Both the position numbers and the translations under genes were made by a program. From NCBI GenBank assembly GCA_023213395.1, contig CM041465.1, positions 250,673,741 through 250,737,740 of the forward strand: a stretch of 64,000 bases of DNA. The letters are read 5' to 3'. A model generated the notes under the pieces. The model searched no databases and was not told the DNA's origin. It saw only the letters and a program-made list of their open reading frames with translations. Source of the DNA: Cycas panzhihuaensis. Taxonomy: Eukaryota; Cycadophyta. Of this stretch, positions 45,132 through 57,443 are shown one piece after another. Numbering within the stretch: position 1 is the first letter of the stretch; each line of letters starts with the position of its first letter.

Positions 45132-45578
45132 TGTAGGAATGAGTGGATAGGAGTAGGATATGTAGCATAAAGCACATGTGAGAAAACCACAAGAGATGAC
45201 AATACACCAACGTATCACAACTCTCCAAATCTCATTCTATTGATTCTATCAAAAACATAATAGAGTACACAATGTTTATAGATTACATATGTACTATAGA
45301 TAGGAATCTATAGTACATAAATGAGTTTTACCTCATTTATGTACCATATCATAATGGTTCAATAACTATTCCCTCAAAATATGGTAGGCTATCAACTACC
45401 ACATTAAATGTTTCAACCATCTTTGACTCCTACTAACCAACTCATTAATGACTTTGACTAAGAATATTCAACATAGAATATTCTCACTTAGAATATTCCA
45501 TGTGAAGAAATATTCTAATTACATGAAATGAAATGAACTTAAATGACCATGTAATGGGAACGTATATTATTTCCAACA
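45132..45578 (-). repeat. 5' LTR of D1, with a 32-bp hairpin
   Basis: The 447-bp LTR is otherwise like 41155-41576. It includes 45313-45344, where GTACATAAATGAG and CTCATTTATGTAC form perfect 13-bp arms around a 6-nt loop. The 3' LTR lacks this segment. Confidence 0.94.
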
Positions 45579-46018
45579 CTAAGGAGAAGTTAGAGTTGGT
45601 ACACTCTGACTTATATGGGCTAATTTCACCATCTTCATATGGAGGAGCACAATACTTCATCACATTCATTGATGATTTTACAAGAAGATGTTGGGTGTAT
45701 CTCCTCAAACACAAGTCAGATGGTTTTACAAAGTTTAAAGAATTCAAGGCCAAAAATAAAAATCTTTCTGATAGAAAGATTAAGATCTTGAGGAGTGATA
45801 ACAGAGGTGAATATTTGTCTAATGAATTCATTAACTTTTGTAAAAGTCACGGTATAAACATCAACTTACAACTGCATATACTCCACAACAAAATGCCGTT
45901 GCAATGTGGAAGAATTGTACCATCCTTGAAATAGCACGATGTATAATGAAAGCTAAAGATGTTCCTAAGGGACTTTGGGGAGAAGCTATTAATACAGCTA
46001 TGTACTTGTTGATAATAA
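45579..46018 (+). pseudogene. Copia C integrase core
   Basis: This continues from 41154. [13 protein letters not shown] carries the first catalytic Asp, [15 protein letters not shown] the second. The third region (the NGVAERKN equivalent) is damaged: frames slip near 45880-45910. The segment ends in the AMYL block (near 45995), where the truncated LTR of copia G begins. Confidence 0.87.
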
Positions 46019-46131
46019 TATGTATGAACATAATAAGTTACAACTATGTTACATAACTGACATTAAATGTTATAGTTAAGTCATTGACATAAAATACTAA
46101 TATATAGAGGATAAGACATTATATTCTAACA
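46019..46131 (-). repeat. Truncated 3' LTR of copia G
   Basis: It aligns with 51430-51544 (ATAATAAGTTACAA ... ATTATATTCTAACA). The outer ~140 bp are gone. Confidence 0.85.
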
Positions 46132-49100
46132 TCCCCTCTTAATGTTTGATCATTTTCTTTCATCTCGATTTTATTTCTAAGATACAGAAATTTGTCCTTA
46201 GAGAGAGGCTTTGTGAAGATGTCAACAAGTTGCTCTGTGTTGGGACAAAAGATCAATTTGATTTCCCCTTTGTCCAACTTTTCCCAAATGAAGTGATGAT
46301 GAACTTCAATGTGTTTTGTTTGGTCATGGAAGACAAGATTCTTGGTCATTTGAATGGTGCTCTGGTTGTTGCAATTGATTAGAGTTGGAGAGTCTTGAAA
46401 CAATCTCAACACTTCAAGAAGATGTCTAAGCCAAATTATCTCGCATGCAGACTGGCATGCTACTTGATATTCAACTTCTGACGTTGACAAGGAGATAATG
46501 GACAGCTTCTTTCTTTTCCACGATATGATTCCGTTCCCTAGGCCTAAACAATATCCTATGGTAGATTTTCAGTTGTCTATGTCTCCTACCCAATCAGAAT
46601 CAGTGTATCCAGTTAAATGGGTTATGCCTTGGTTGTTCTAGTGGATACCATAGGACTTTGTCCCTTGCAAATATCGAAGTATATGTTTGGTTGCTTTCCA
46701 ATGTGAATCTTTAGGAGCAGACATGAACCTTGAGACCAACCCCACTACAAACACTATGTCTGGTCGAGTTGATGTAAGATATGAGGTTGCCAACTAGTTT
46801 TCTGTAAAAAGTCTCATCTATTGGTTTCCTCTCTAGTTAGTTTTGTTCCTGTACACATGGGTGTAGGAGATGGTTTACAATCTATCATCTTAAATTCCTC
46901 CAAGATTTGAGTTGTATACTTGCTTTGATGAATAAAAATTCCATCTGGTTGCTTTTGGACTTCAATTCCTAGGTCGTAGTGAGTCTCTCCTAGGTCTATC
47001 ATTTCAAAGATCTTTGACAACTGACATCACAGAAAGTTGATACAACTAGTATTATTCCCAGTCAGTATGAGATCATCTACATGCATGATGAGGATAGTGA
47101 TCCGATTGTTCTTGTCGATGCAAACATAAAGTCTGGAATCTGCCTTTAACTGTTTCATTCCAACACCTTGTAGTAGGAGTCAATCTTGGTGTACCAAGAC
47201 CTGGGAGCTTGTTTCAACCCATAAAGAGCTATGTTGAACTTGTAGACAAGATGTTCTTGTCCCTCGGTTACATATCCAGGGGGGTGTTCTATGGAAACCT
47301 CCTCTTGTAGGTCTCCATTGAGAAAAACTTCATTGACATCCATCTGATATACAAACCAATTATTCTGTGTAGCTAGTGCAATTATAGTCATGATGGTTGT
47401 CATTTTGATAACGGGGGTAAATGTTTCTTCATAATGAATCCCTTGAGTTTGAGTGTATCCCTTGGCCACAAGACAAGCCTTGTAGTTTTCAATGGATCCA
47501 TCTGCCTTTGCTTTAACTTTGTACAGCCATCGACACCCAACAATAGGTTTGTTTAGCGACGGTTCAGTCAAATCCTGGGTTTTATTTTTTATGATTGACT
47601 CCATTTCTTCATCCATGGCCTTGCTCCAATGAGGATCATCATGAGCCTGCTAAAAGGAGATGTCATAGTGTGCTGTGAGCCTGTAGTGTGTTTGACTTCT
47701 GGTTCTTCTACCTTCTAGGATAAGATCATTATTTTTAAATACCACTTTGGTATGTTCTTTTGTGGTGGAGTAGATGATCACTCTGGATCGTTGGTGATGT
47801 TCTACATGGAGACACTGAGTTGTTGGTCTGTGGATTCACTAGAGGCTATTGGAATGGTGTCTTGTATAGTTTCGCTCAAAGTTTCATGGTGCTCTCTTTG
47901 TTGCTTCTCTAAGTGTGGTTGTTCCCACTGGGAAAAGACAATATTATCCAGTAAGACTGAGGGTGGAGTTCTATCCTCCTTAATAGCATCTAATGTTTCA
48001 TCAAAATACATGTCTCTACTTGGATAGATTTTATTGGTCAAGGGATCTAAACATCTGTAAGCCTTGGAAACTTCACTGTACCCTACCAGGATATATTTTT
48101 TGCTTTTGTCATCCAATTTCCTTCTCTTTTCAGCTGGTATATGCATATAGACAATGGACCCAAAGATACGAAGATGTGAGACATCAGGTTTCTATCCTGA
48201 CTAGGCTTCTTCAAGAGTCATGTTTTCTAGGGACTTGGTAGGACTTCGGTTGAGTAGGTATACAGTAGTGTTGGCTACTTCAGACCAGTGCCTATTGGAT
48301 ATTCCCTTTTGTTTTAGAAGGTACCGTGTCATTTCTATTATGGTCTTGTTCTTCCTCTCTGCTACTCCATTTGATTAAGGAGTATATGGCATTGTGAATT
48401 ATCTATGTATTCCATTTCTTCTGCAATATTGCGAGAATTCGTTGGAGGTGAACTCTCCACCGTTATCAATTCTTAAACATTTGATATAGTGCCCACTTTC
48501 TTTCTCAACTCTGGCCTTGAAGTTGAGAAAGGTATCGAACACATCATACTTTAGTTTAAGGAAGTAAATCCAGATTTTTCTAGTACAATCATCTATAACA
48601 GTCAGGCAATAACGAGCACCTTGGATACATGGTGGTGTGAATGGACCACACATGTCACTATGGATTAGTTGGAGTTTGCATGCTGCCCTTCTAGTGCTAG
48701 AGGAGAATTGTAACCTGTGTTGCTTACCCATCATGCATAGATCACAAACCGAGTTAGTTTTCTTTATCCAAGTCAATCCATTTACCATGTCATGTTTGCT
48801 TAACAAAGATAAGGCATCATAAGACAAATGACCATAGCGCAAATGCCAGAGCTTATCATTATCAATATTGAGTGTTACATTGAGGGCAAAGTGAATTGGC
48901 GAGGCGAGAAATTTATACAATCCATTAGTTTTAATGCATTCATCAATCACTTTGTTCCCTTTATATTTATCAAAAATGATACATCCATCACCATTAAACA
49001 AGACTTTGTTGTCAGTCAGTTAGGAGACAGATAGTAAGTTTTTGGTCATGCCAGGTACATAGAGTACTCGGCCAACTTTTTCAATGTTTCCATTTGGCAT

Positions 49101-49340
49101 GGTAGCTAGAACAGTTCTGCATCCTTGTATTGCATGAGTGGTATCGTCCCCAAGCTCGACTAATCCTACACCTTGAAGATGAGTTATGTTGTTGAACCAA
49201 TCATCTTTGCTCTGATTGCGTATAGTTGAGGAGAGTGCAGTGACAAACGTTGTCTCTTCTTCTTTTGTTTCCATGGACTCATTCTTCTCAGATTGCTTCA
49301 AGTAGCTCCCTGGTGTTATAATGCCCCTTTCCAGATCTAC
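46132..49340 (-). pseudogene. Copia G pol
   Basis: The protease/linker is at 49020-49301 (HLQGVGLVELGDDTTH). The integrase finger and core lie at 48399-48870: CDLCMMGKQH, HSDMCGPF with Asp, and CLRIDNGGEFTSNEF with Asp. The linker is at 47802-48146 (KKYILVGYSEVSKAYRC). RT lies at 47155-47616 ([18 protein letters not shown]) and about 46814-47110, where the catalytic site reads HVDDLILTG. RNase H is at 46132-46490 (STSEVEYQ, NCNNQSTIQM). In RNase H the Asp of the DNQ site is Asn, so the site is altered. Multiple stops. Confidence 0.87.
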
Positions 49341-50163
49341 CTTACGATGACGACAACCAGTGGTATAATGACCTGTCTTTCCATAAGAAAAACAAATGAT
49401 TTGATGGTTGAATCGTCCTCCAGAACATTGTTGTGTATTTAGGTGTGGAAATGATCATCCCTTTCCAAGATTGTAGTTGGTTGGGCGTCTTCTCCCCTGA
49501 TCAATACCATGAAAGTTGCCTCTGGTAGGATTGCCCCTGCCCTGAATGCTAACTTTGGATGAAAAGGCATTTTCTAGCTCATTTTCCAAGTTGGTTTCAG
49601 TCTACTCATGGTGAAGGAGTTGTCCACATATGGTACCAAAAGAAGGCTAAGCTATTTCAACTATCATCTTGTAGGAGGTGACAAAATTTCTAAATTGGGT
49701 AGGGAGCTTATGTATTATGAGATCAATAAGATCAACATCAGAGTAGGTGACCCCAACAAACACCAGGTTCTCATGTAGCAACTTAGAGTGAGCAAAAAAT
49801 GAGGTGAAGTCCTTAGACTAGCATCTTCAGTAGGGCCATTTGATTTTTTAGGGCCATAATGCGAGCAATATTTTTCTGAGCACATAAGGTCTTCAAGGTG
49901 GTCCATGCCTCATGAGGGGTGACAACACTGGCTATGTGAGGCAAAATGGTATCCACAATAGATAAAGTAATGGAGGCAAGTGCAAGGCCTCTCTGTTCAA
50001 AGCATGTCTTCCTCTCAGCGGCATCGACAGGTTTTGGCTTGATATTCTCTATTTGGTCCCATGCTCCTTGAGCCACAAGAATGGACCTCATCTTAGTCTT
50101 CCAAGACTCATAGTAATCCTCAGTAAGTTTCTCGGAATCAACAAGGTGAAGAGAAGAGGCCAT
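49341..50163 (-). pseudogene. Copia G gag
   Basis: The ATG at 50163-50161 opens MASSLHLVDSEKLTEDYYES, followed by a UBN2-type gag domain (HEAWTTLKTLCAQKNIARI). A stop near 49812 and shifts precede the zinc knuckle near 49365-49400 (CFSYGKTGHYTTGC), which has Tyr instead of the second Cys. Confidence 0.82.
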
Positions 50164-51280
50164 GATAGGGTGAATGAACCCTACCAAGTCTAAACACAAG
50201 ATTGCTTGGACTCGTAAGCTTGTCGATAAACCCCAAGAAGGTTCGTGACAGCTAGCTTCATGGCGCTAACCACTAACCACTACAAAATGAGACTTTGGCA
50301 ATCAGTCATTCTCCCTATTCTAGGATGGGGTCAAGGTAGGATCCCCCAATATACCTTCTGATATGTGGAGGCTCAAATCCATGAGTGAGCATTGCCTAAG
50401 GCCTGAGTATTGGATTCTTTCATGTCCCCTCACTTCACACGTTGCTGTAAAATCCAATTGTGCTTAGCCAATAAAGACAGATGCAGTGTGATTTTTATAG
50501 AACCCCGAAACAGGGTCTCTATGGCTGGGAACGAATAGTTTCCAAGCAAAGTTATCCACTCGTGGTGGAGAAGGTGAACAAGGAGTAGCAATAGAGAGAT
50601 ATGCAATATAGTTAATTACATTTTTTTTTAAATAAAACCTTAGATAAGAAAATGAGTCAGTAAAATATAGTAGAATAGAAATGTTGCAAATAGATCAGAC
50701 CTAAGGGCACTTCACTAATGAAACAGAGTTTTTGTAGTACAGATGAGCATACGGATTATTGTACGGACTGGTAAGAAGGGCAAAAAAATCTTCTTCGAAA
50801 AAGCTCGAGTCCGGACTCAAATGAAAGGATTTTTAGAGGGGAACTCAGATCTGACCTCAAATTTTTTATCAAGCCTTTCATTGATGAGAAAATCGCAGTC
50901 AAAGTTAAGAGTGGTGACTAGGGTTTTTTTATTTTTCTGCTTGTTTCTCCTCACACATGCAGTGAACAGGGCCATACCATACATCAAACGAAAGCTCTCT
51001 TCAAAAGCTTTCAGTCGATACCAGATTCGCCTACTTACTCAGTCGTACGGTGAAAAATCACAGAAAACATGTCCACATGGGCGACTGCCATTTTTCTTAG
51101 ATCTAGCCTAGATGAGTGAGAATCTGTTGAAGGCGCTTTGGAGAAAGATGATCAGCTTGGTGAGGTGCACCTGCTAACCAAATTTCAACCAAATCATAGC
51201 AGGTTGACTAAGGTCTATATAGCTAGTCCATACAACAATACGACGAGCTCACTAATCAAGACAAGAATGCAGGAAACTTG
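50164..51280 (-). other. Copia G 5' leader
   Basis: A 1.1-kb non-coding leader. The + strand frame at 50743-51111 is antisense to the element and has no recognisable domain. Confidence 0.5.
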
Positions 51281-51544
51281 GCTCTAAGACCATGTCATAG
51301 CAGCAATAGACAAATGAGAATCAGTGATGACTAAAATGAACCCCCATGGCTGTATTGAACCCCATTGTCTATATTGAGAGGTATTGAACATATTTATATA
51401 AGAAGCCTCTACTAATCAGTTAAGGCTAGAGGCATGACTAACGTAATAAGTTACAATTATCTTACATGATTGGCATTAAATGTTACAATTAAGTCACTGA
51501 CATAAAATACTAATATACAGAGGATAAGACATTATATTCTAACA
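51281..51544 (-). repeat. 5' LTR and primer site of copia G
   Basis: The LTR is 51293-51544. The primer site at 51281-51292 reads TGGTCTTAGAGC on the - strand (10 of 12 match to the initiator-Met complement). Confidence 0.85.
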
Positions 51545-51926
51545 CAACAAATTACAATCAACCACTTCATCTTCCACGGAAAGTGAATATAAAGTTGCAG
51601 TTACAGCAACCTGTGAAGCCATTTGGGTTAGAAGATTTCTTGATCACTTTAGACTTGCTCAAGATGGGCCTACTCTATTATTTTGTGACAATCAAGGCAC
51701 CACTCAAGTGTCGAAGAATCCAATTTTCCATGCCAAAACCAAGCATGTACAAATACACCATCACTTCATTCGAGAGCAAGTGGGGAATGGCATAGTTGAG
51801 TTGATCCACTGTCATACAAATGATCAAATTGCAGATATTCTCACCAAAGCCTTGAGTAGTGAGAAATTTGAGAGACTCAGTACATTCATGTTTATGAGAG
51901 AAAATGAATTTAACATTATGGGAAGG
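51545..51926 (+). pseudogene. Copia C RNase H
   Basis: The second half of RNase H reads cleanly in one frame: SSSTESEYKVAV, CDNQGTTQVSKNP, HHHFIREQVGNGIVEL, ADILTKALSSEKFERL. It ends at the polypurine tract (ATTATGGGAAGG). It is the best-preserved part of copia C. Confidence 0.9.
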
Positions 51927-52334
51927 TGTTAGAAATAATGTGCATTTCCATTTCATGTTCATTTAAATTCATTTGTAATTTCATTAGAATATTTTCTCAC
52001 ATAGAATATTCTTAGAGAGAATATTCTTAGTTACAATATTCTTGCTCAATGTCATTAATGAAGTGGTTAGTAGAAGTCAAAGATACTTGCAATATTAAAT
52101 GAGATAGTTTAGAGCCTACCATATTTTGAGGTAGCAATTAATTTACCATTATGAAGTGGTTAAAACTACCTTCCTATGTTTAGAACATTGTAAATCTACA
52201 AATATGTGATGTATTCATTTATTTGACTCAATGAGAATGCCAAAGAGTTGTGATTCATTATCGCATAGTCATTTCTTATCTATTGTGCATGTGATGTGTG
52301 CTATGTGTCTATCTCTTATCTTCTTTTTATGACA
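51927..52334 (+). repeat. 3' LTR of copia C
   Basis: A 408-bp LTR from TGTTAGAAATAATGTGC to TTTTATGACA. It is the partner of 38412-38696. Confidence 0.9.
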
Positions 52335-53691
52335 GTTCTCAAGTGGTGTGTGTATATATTTATAATATGATGCACCTCATGAGTAACTTATGATATGATG
52401 GGAGCCTTTACATCATCCAATAGTGCGATAACATGGATATGTGTGTATCTCATATATTTTGATGTATGTGAATGGGGAGATGGTGTATGTGTGTATTATA
52501 TACATTAAACATTACATATATGTGCTTATCACATATTTTAACAGTGTAGACCAAAGAGGGACTAATTTCTAGATGTCCATTTGATCTAGGTGCAAACTTA
52601 AAATGATGAATAGATCAATCATAAACATATTGTATTTTCTATATACAGTTTATTTCATTGCTTTTGCTTAGAGTATAGATAGTTTAAATAAAGTTTCAAG
52701 GAACCAATTGGGAGCTCCTTAAAATGAGAAGGCCAATTGTTGCCCTTACATGGGTATTGGTAAAAGTTTCTTAAGCATTTCTCTACTTCATTTACTTTAA
52801 CAAGTTATCTTGAAACTATGAAAGAATGGTAACTTGAAGTGCAATTGCATCATTCACTTCAACATGATGAAAATTTTGAAGATCTATATGGTTGCAAAGA
52901 GCTCTTCAAGACCTTTTCAATGAGCTTTAGATCATTCGATTTTGATAAGGGCATTGAAAGTTACAAGCTATTGAAATTTGGACTTTCAAATTAGTGAAGG
53001 TCATTCAAACCAATTTATCCCGCATACACAAGGGGAGGAGAATTTTCACTATTAATATATGGAAATCGATTTATGGTTTATTGCACTAGATACCTCATTT
53101 TAGGCCACGAGATTCTCAACAAAAAAAAGTGAGTCATTTTAACACATGGTAAGACGTGGTACGCAAGAACATTGTTGAAGTTGACACTTGGAGGCCCAAC
53201 TGGTGAGCTCAACAACTTGTGAGAAGACAAAAATTTATACTTCGTGAGGAAGTCAAATCTTACAACTCATGATTCACAAAAACTTCACAATTTGTGAGGT
53301 AAAGATTATGAAATTGCAAGAATATGAAGAAATCCACCATTTGTGAAGTTGCAAAAGACTATAAAATTCATGAGGGTATGAAATGCACAAAACTCCAAAA
53401 TTTTCAAAGCCTAATTTTCAAGCTCCACGATTTCATGGATAAACAAAAAGATCAGTAAGGACAAGAAACAACAAAGCCTCGTGATGCAAAATGCAAAAAA
53501 GTGAAGACAAGACTTTAAGTGGTGGGCCCAAGCTTTAGACTTTGTGATTTGGCATAAGAACGAAGAGGTTGATAGGGATGAAAATTTGCAAAGCCTTGTG
53601 TTGCCAAAATAAGAAAAAGTAAAGTGAAAAGGATAAATTTTAAGTGGTGAGTCCCATGTTCTTCCCTTTTATTTTAAGTGGTGAGTCCCTG
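52335..53691. other. Unassigned sequence between copia C and F
   Basis: No gene recognised. A TTTTAAGTGGTGAGTCCC segment is repeated about 34 bp apart at 53637-53655 and 53671-53688, right at the truncation point of element F. A looser copy (TTTAAGTGGTGGGCCC) is at 53513-53530. Confidence 0.45.
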
Positions 53692-53708
53692 AAGAAGATC
53701 ACAAGGAG

Positions 53709-55540
53709 GTGCAAACAGCATCCATGCAACCTCCCGTTGACAAAGGCAAGAAGATTGTTGAGGCCTTCCTTCCCTCTCAATCCTCTACACCATGTTCATC
53801 ATCTACACCAGCTGAACCGTCTACTTCAACTGAATTTGCTCCACTTGATCCAAGCACATCTTCTGTTGACCAACCACTTACACCAGAAGATCTTGAGGTT
53901 CAAGTAACTTCAATTCAAAAGTTACCCAAATGGTACACACAAACAGTTCAGGGCGGTCACATCATTGAAGGAAAACGTCCATCTAAATATCGGCAGCAAA
54001 CCAATTATGCATCGATGGTCAAGTGCTTTGTGTTGATGAGCCTTCCACTTTTGAGGAGGCTTCTAAAAATGAAAATTGGAAGGCTGCCATGGATGAAGAA
54101 ATCCATTCTATTGAAAAGAATGGTACTTGGAATTTGGTTGAATTGCCTAAACACAAACAGGCAATCAGTTGCAAATGGGTCTACAAGACCAAATTCCATT
54201 CTGATGGTTCACTTAAAAGGCAAAAGGCCCGCCTTGTGGCAAAAGGATTTAAACAAAAAGAAGACATAGACTATGAAGAAACTTTTGCACCAGTGGCGAA
54301 CATGAACACCATCAGACTCATCTTGGCCTTAGCTGCTCAATGCAAATGGTCTGTTTATCAGATGGACGTGAAGAGCGCCTTTCTTAATGGCGATCTTCAG
54401 GAGGAGGTGTATTTGGAGCAACCTCCCGAATACAAAGTTCAAGGCAAGGAGCATTTTGTATATCGCCTAAAAAAGGCGTTATATGGTTTGAAGCAAGCTC
54501 CAAGGGCATGGTACTCGAAGATCGATGACTACTTCTTGAGACATGGGTTTCATCGATCTACTTGGATCCTAATCAGTATAAAAAATGAAAAGAACCATGT
54601 AATTTTTGTTGCCTTGTATGTAGATGACTTAGTGATCACTGGTAGTGACACTAAGATGATTCACATTCTCCAAGATGACTTGAAGAGAAGTTTCGAGATG
54701 ACAGATCTTGAACTTCTCCATTACTTTTTAGGCTTTGAGATATGGTAACAGCCATGCTATATCTTCATTTCCCAAGCGAAATATTCTTGGGACATTTTGT
54801 AGTGGTTCAGGATGCACGACTGCAAAACAACACCTACACCTATGGAGAATGGATCTAAGCTTACTCTCAATGAGGAAGCTGCACCAGCAGATCCCACACT
54901 TTCCGTGATTGATTGGGAGTCTCATTTATCTCACCAACACTCGTAGGATATTTCATTTCTTTGTTGGGATTTGCTCACGTTACATGTCTCAACCCAATCA
55001 GATACACTAGAATGCGATAACGCATACTTATGTACATCAAAGGCACATTGCAGCATGGCCTTGAGTATGCACATAATGAGAACTTCACTCTGGAAGGGTT
55101 CTCAGATTCTGATTGGGCAGATTGCCAAGATAGCAGGAGATCAACCTCGGGATACTGTTTTCCCTCGGTTTGATTGTTTCGTGGAGTTGCAAGAAGCAAC
55201 CCAATGTTGCCTTGTCCTCCACCGAAGCAGAGTACAAAGTTGCAGTCAGCGTAGCTTGTGAGGCTATCTGGCTACGACGGATTCTTGGGGAACTTGGACT
55301 TGAGCAGGGTCACCCCACTAGGATACATTGCGACAATCAAAGTGTGCTCAAGTTAGCTAAGAATCCAGTCTTTCATGCGCGGACAAAACACATCGAAGTT
55401 CACCATCACTTCATCAGAGAGCATGTTTAGAATGGTGAAATCAACCTCCAGTATAGACCAACAGAGGAGCAGACAACAGACATCTTTACCAAGCCTCTTG
55501 GTAGAGAAAAGTTTGTAAAATTCAGAGATGGTCTTGGTGT
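53709..55540 (+). pseudogene. Copia F reverse transcriptase and RNase H
   Basis: RT with [58 protein letters not shown] and an intact LYVDDLVITG site near 54610-54645. The main RT frame (54023-54748) is 241 codons, the longest clean RT segment in the window. A stop ends it at 54746, and shifts at 54950-55170 precede RNase H (LSSTEAEYKVAVSVACEAIW, HCDNQSVLKLAKNP, HHHFIREHV, 55170-55430). Confidence 0.92.
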
Positions 55541-55572
55541 CCGACTTAACATTGTAAAGAGTAGGGGGGGGG

Positions 55573-56126
55573 TGTTAAACCTTATGTTTACATGTTAAGA
55601 TAATGTACTTTTATTTTCATGTAATATGTGTACTTTTTACTTTAGGGGTGACTTATCACTTAAGTGATAAAGTGCACACCCACATTCTTTCTAGTGACAC
55701 AATGTTGTCACTAAAAGGGTCAAATGGACCCTCATGCATTTTTGCTCACATGAGAGCCCAAAAGGACACATGTCCAACATGGAAGGCATGTATCTTGGAT
55801 GTTTGACACTTGTCAAACATCCAAGGCCTTAGGTCTCTCATCTCACTCTATATAATGAGACCTCTTCTCATTGTCTCATAAGAGAGTTGGAGCTGTATTG
55901 TTATGCTATCAGTTTGCTAATCAAACTGTTCATTCTTTGGAGGTTGGACCAATTCCAACTCCACATATTGGGTATCATTTTCTCTTGCTCCTTCATTTGT
56001 GCTTTGTCTCTTTGCTCTCTATTTTCCTTGAGATTATTATACTTGTTTGTATTTGTGCAACTAGAACTAGAGTGATCCTAGTTTCTAGATCTTGGGACTG
56101 TTGAGGCCATCTAGCCTCTTTTCACA
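55573..56126 (+). repeat. 3' LTR of copia F
   Basis: A 554-bp LTR of the A family, preceded by a GTAGGGGGGGGG tract. Palindromes lie at 55653-55670, 55692-55713 and 55794-55825. A CTATATAAT box follows near 55848. Confidence 0.93.
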
Positions 56127-56346
56127 GATAAAACATTAAGAGAGGGTGTTAAAGATAATGTTTTATCTAAGACATTATGTTAAAGGTTAATGAGGGTCAT
56201 GTGTCAAACCCCCTTTATTATAATAATGACAAGTGGCAGACAAATGGCTCACATAGTAAGCGGTTACAAAACATCTTAAGTATATATAGAGATATCTTCT
56301 CTCACATAATCAATAGACTTTCTTCATTAATAGAAGATTTATTTCA
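56127..56346 (+). repeat. 3' end and LTR of a family-B copia
   Basis: The polypurine tract (AACATTAAGAGAGGG) is followed by a 200-bp LTR (56147-56346). It parallels the element B LTR (GTAATGTTTTAnCT, GACAAGTGGC, TATATA, ATTTCA end). The rest of the element was displaced by copia F and its truncation. Confidence 0.82.
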
Positions 56347-57065
56347 ATGACCACATGAAAGGTCATTGGAAATGAAATGAAAAATCATTAGTGAGATGAA
56401 GAGTCAGGAGTCACCTTGACCATATGAAGTGAATCGTCACTAGTGAAGTAAGAGTCAAGAACCACTTCTTGAGGATCTTATAAATACCCCTTTCACAGGT
56501 CATGGCTTTTTCCACTAGACATAGTTTCTTCTACACACTTTAATTCAATGTTACAATAGTAATACATGGTCCTAGTTAGGGTTATAATAAAAATACATAA
56601 ATTTTTTGGTATGTTACAAGAAATCCATGGTCAGAAATGATAAATTGTCACATCGGTGGTAGAATATAATTTACATTTGCGATAGTTGGTTAAGTGCTTT
56701 AGAATTGAGACCTTTACCTATGAGCTTCATATTGAAATCATGTAGTGAGTTTATGTTCGAGGTATCCCATGTGAGTAGTTATAGGAATTACAACAAGTTT
56801 ACCCAAGATGAACAACAATTAGTTGTTAGATTTGTACTTTGTTGATATAGATAAATGCCAAGTAGACACCCAAAACAGGATAATTATGTTGTAAGGTCAT
56901 AACTTAATATTGTGAGGCCTAGCAAAGGTCAAGACAAGCTTCTTCTCAAGAATTAGATAAGAGAAACAAACTCAAAGGGAAGTACACTTGAAGTTGTTTG
57001 GCAAAGAAATTAATTAATCTAGCAATGTGATAAAACAAATATATAAATTAAACATTATGGGAAAA
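56347..57065. other. Unassigned sequence
   Basis: No gene recognised. A TATAAATACCCC box near 56480 with a TAAGAGTCAAGAACC region looks promoter- or LTR-like but has no partner. Confidence 0.35.
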
Positions 57066-57443
57066 TGTTGAAAAATAATGTTTAATTTATAACAAATAAT
57101 GTTGACGAATAAAATTTAATTTATTGAAATCACTTTGTTAAGTTATCCCTCAAATATTGTGCATAGTTGTCTTAAAAAGATGCATGCTTGTGAAGATTCT
57201 TAATATGTGAACATCATTAAAATATGCATTAGACTTCACATTTTCATGTATTCTCATAAGATTATATTAAAGGTTCTCCAATCTCATTAGATCCTATGAG
57301 GTGATTTGTATCTATAAATATGTAATTTTTTAACGCAATAGATGAAGATTGATCATTCTTCCAAATTCATTTGTATTTTACATTGGTGCATCATTTATCT
57401 GTCTTTATCATGGTATCATATCTTCTTTGTAATATTTCTAACA
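57066..57443 (+). repeat. LTR with PPT before it and PBS after it
   Basis: The sequence runs from TGTTGAAAAATAATG to ATTTCTAACA, 378 bp. It is preceded by AACATTATGGGAAAA, like the polypurine tracts of families C and D. It is followed by TGATATTAGAGC (10 of 12 match to the initiator-Met complement). It may be a junction LTR shared by two element copies, or a 5' LTR with a chance upstream match. Confidence 0.6.

Larger units (their letters stand above)
41155..45578 (-). mobile_element. D1, non-autonomous copia derivative
   Basis: A 4.4-kb LTR element on the - strand with LTRs of 422 and 447 bp, a perfect 5-bp target duplication (CTAAG), an initiator-Met primer site and a polypurine tract. The interior has no gag, protease, integrase or RT, only a 3' RNase H remnant. 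It contains a leader matching copia C, a hairpin-rich repeat field, a 45-bp minisatellite and a miniature LTR element. It is inserted in the integrase of a member of its own family. A partial second copy is at 1-1539. Confidence 0.95.
46019..51544 (-). mobile_element. Copia G (5.5 kb, 3' LTR truncated)
   Basis: A - strand copia element with a 252-bp 5' LTR (51293-51544) and a 3' LTR truncated to about 113 bp (46019-46131). It has a decayed initiator-Met primer site and a clear polypurine tract (ATTAAGAGGGGA). Gene order gag, protease, integrase, RT, RNase H can be followed, with stops. Because the left LTR is truncated, no target duplication is found. The deletion that clipped it probably also removed the RT of copia C. 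Confidence 0.88.
38412..52334 (+). mobile_element. Copia C, host of D1 and G
   Basis: A + strand copia element split by two insertions. Its own parts are 38412-41154, 45579-46018 and 51545-52334. It has a 5'-truncated 5' LTR, leader, gag, protease and integrase zinc finger. D1 is inserted there, then comes the integrase core, then copia G, then RNase H and the 3' LTR. The RT is missing between integrase and RNase H, and the left LTR of G is also truncated, so a deletion probably removed both. LTR and leader sequence show that D1 belongs to the same family. Confidence 0.85.
53692..56126 (+). mobile_element. Copia F, 5'-truncated relative of A
   Basis: It starts abruptly in the integrase-RT linker (QPPVDKGKKIVEAFLPSQ) and runs to a complete 3' LTR. 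No 5' LTR, gag or integrase core. It is inserted about 20 bp before the 3' LTR of a family-B element (56127-56346), so that element is older. The first bases after it are GATAA. Confidence 0.92.

Noticed and set aside
50743-51111. 122-codon + strand open frame in the copia G leader
   Set aside because: It is antisense, basic, without recognisable domains, and shadows an untranslated leader.
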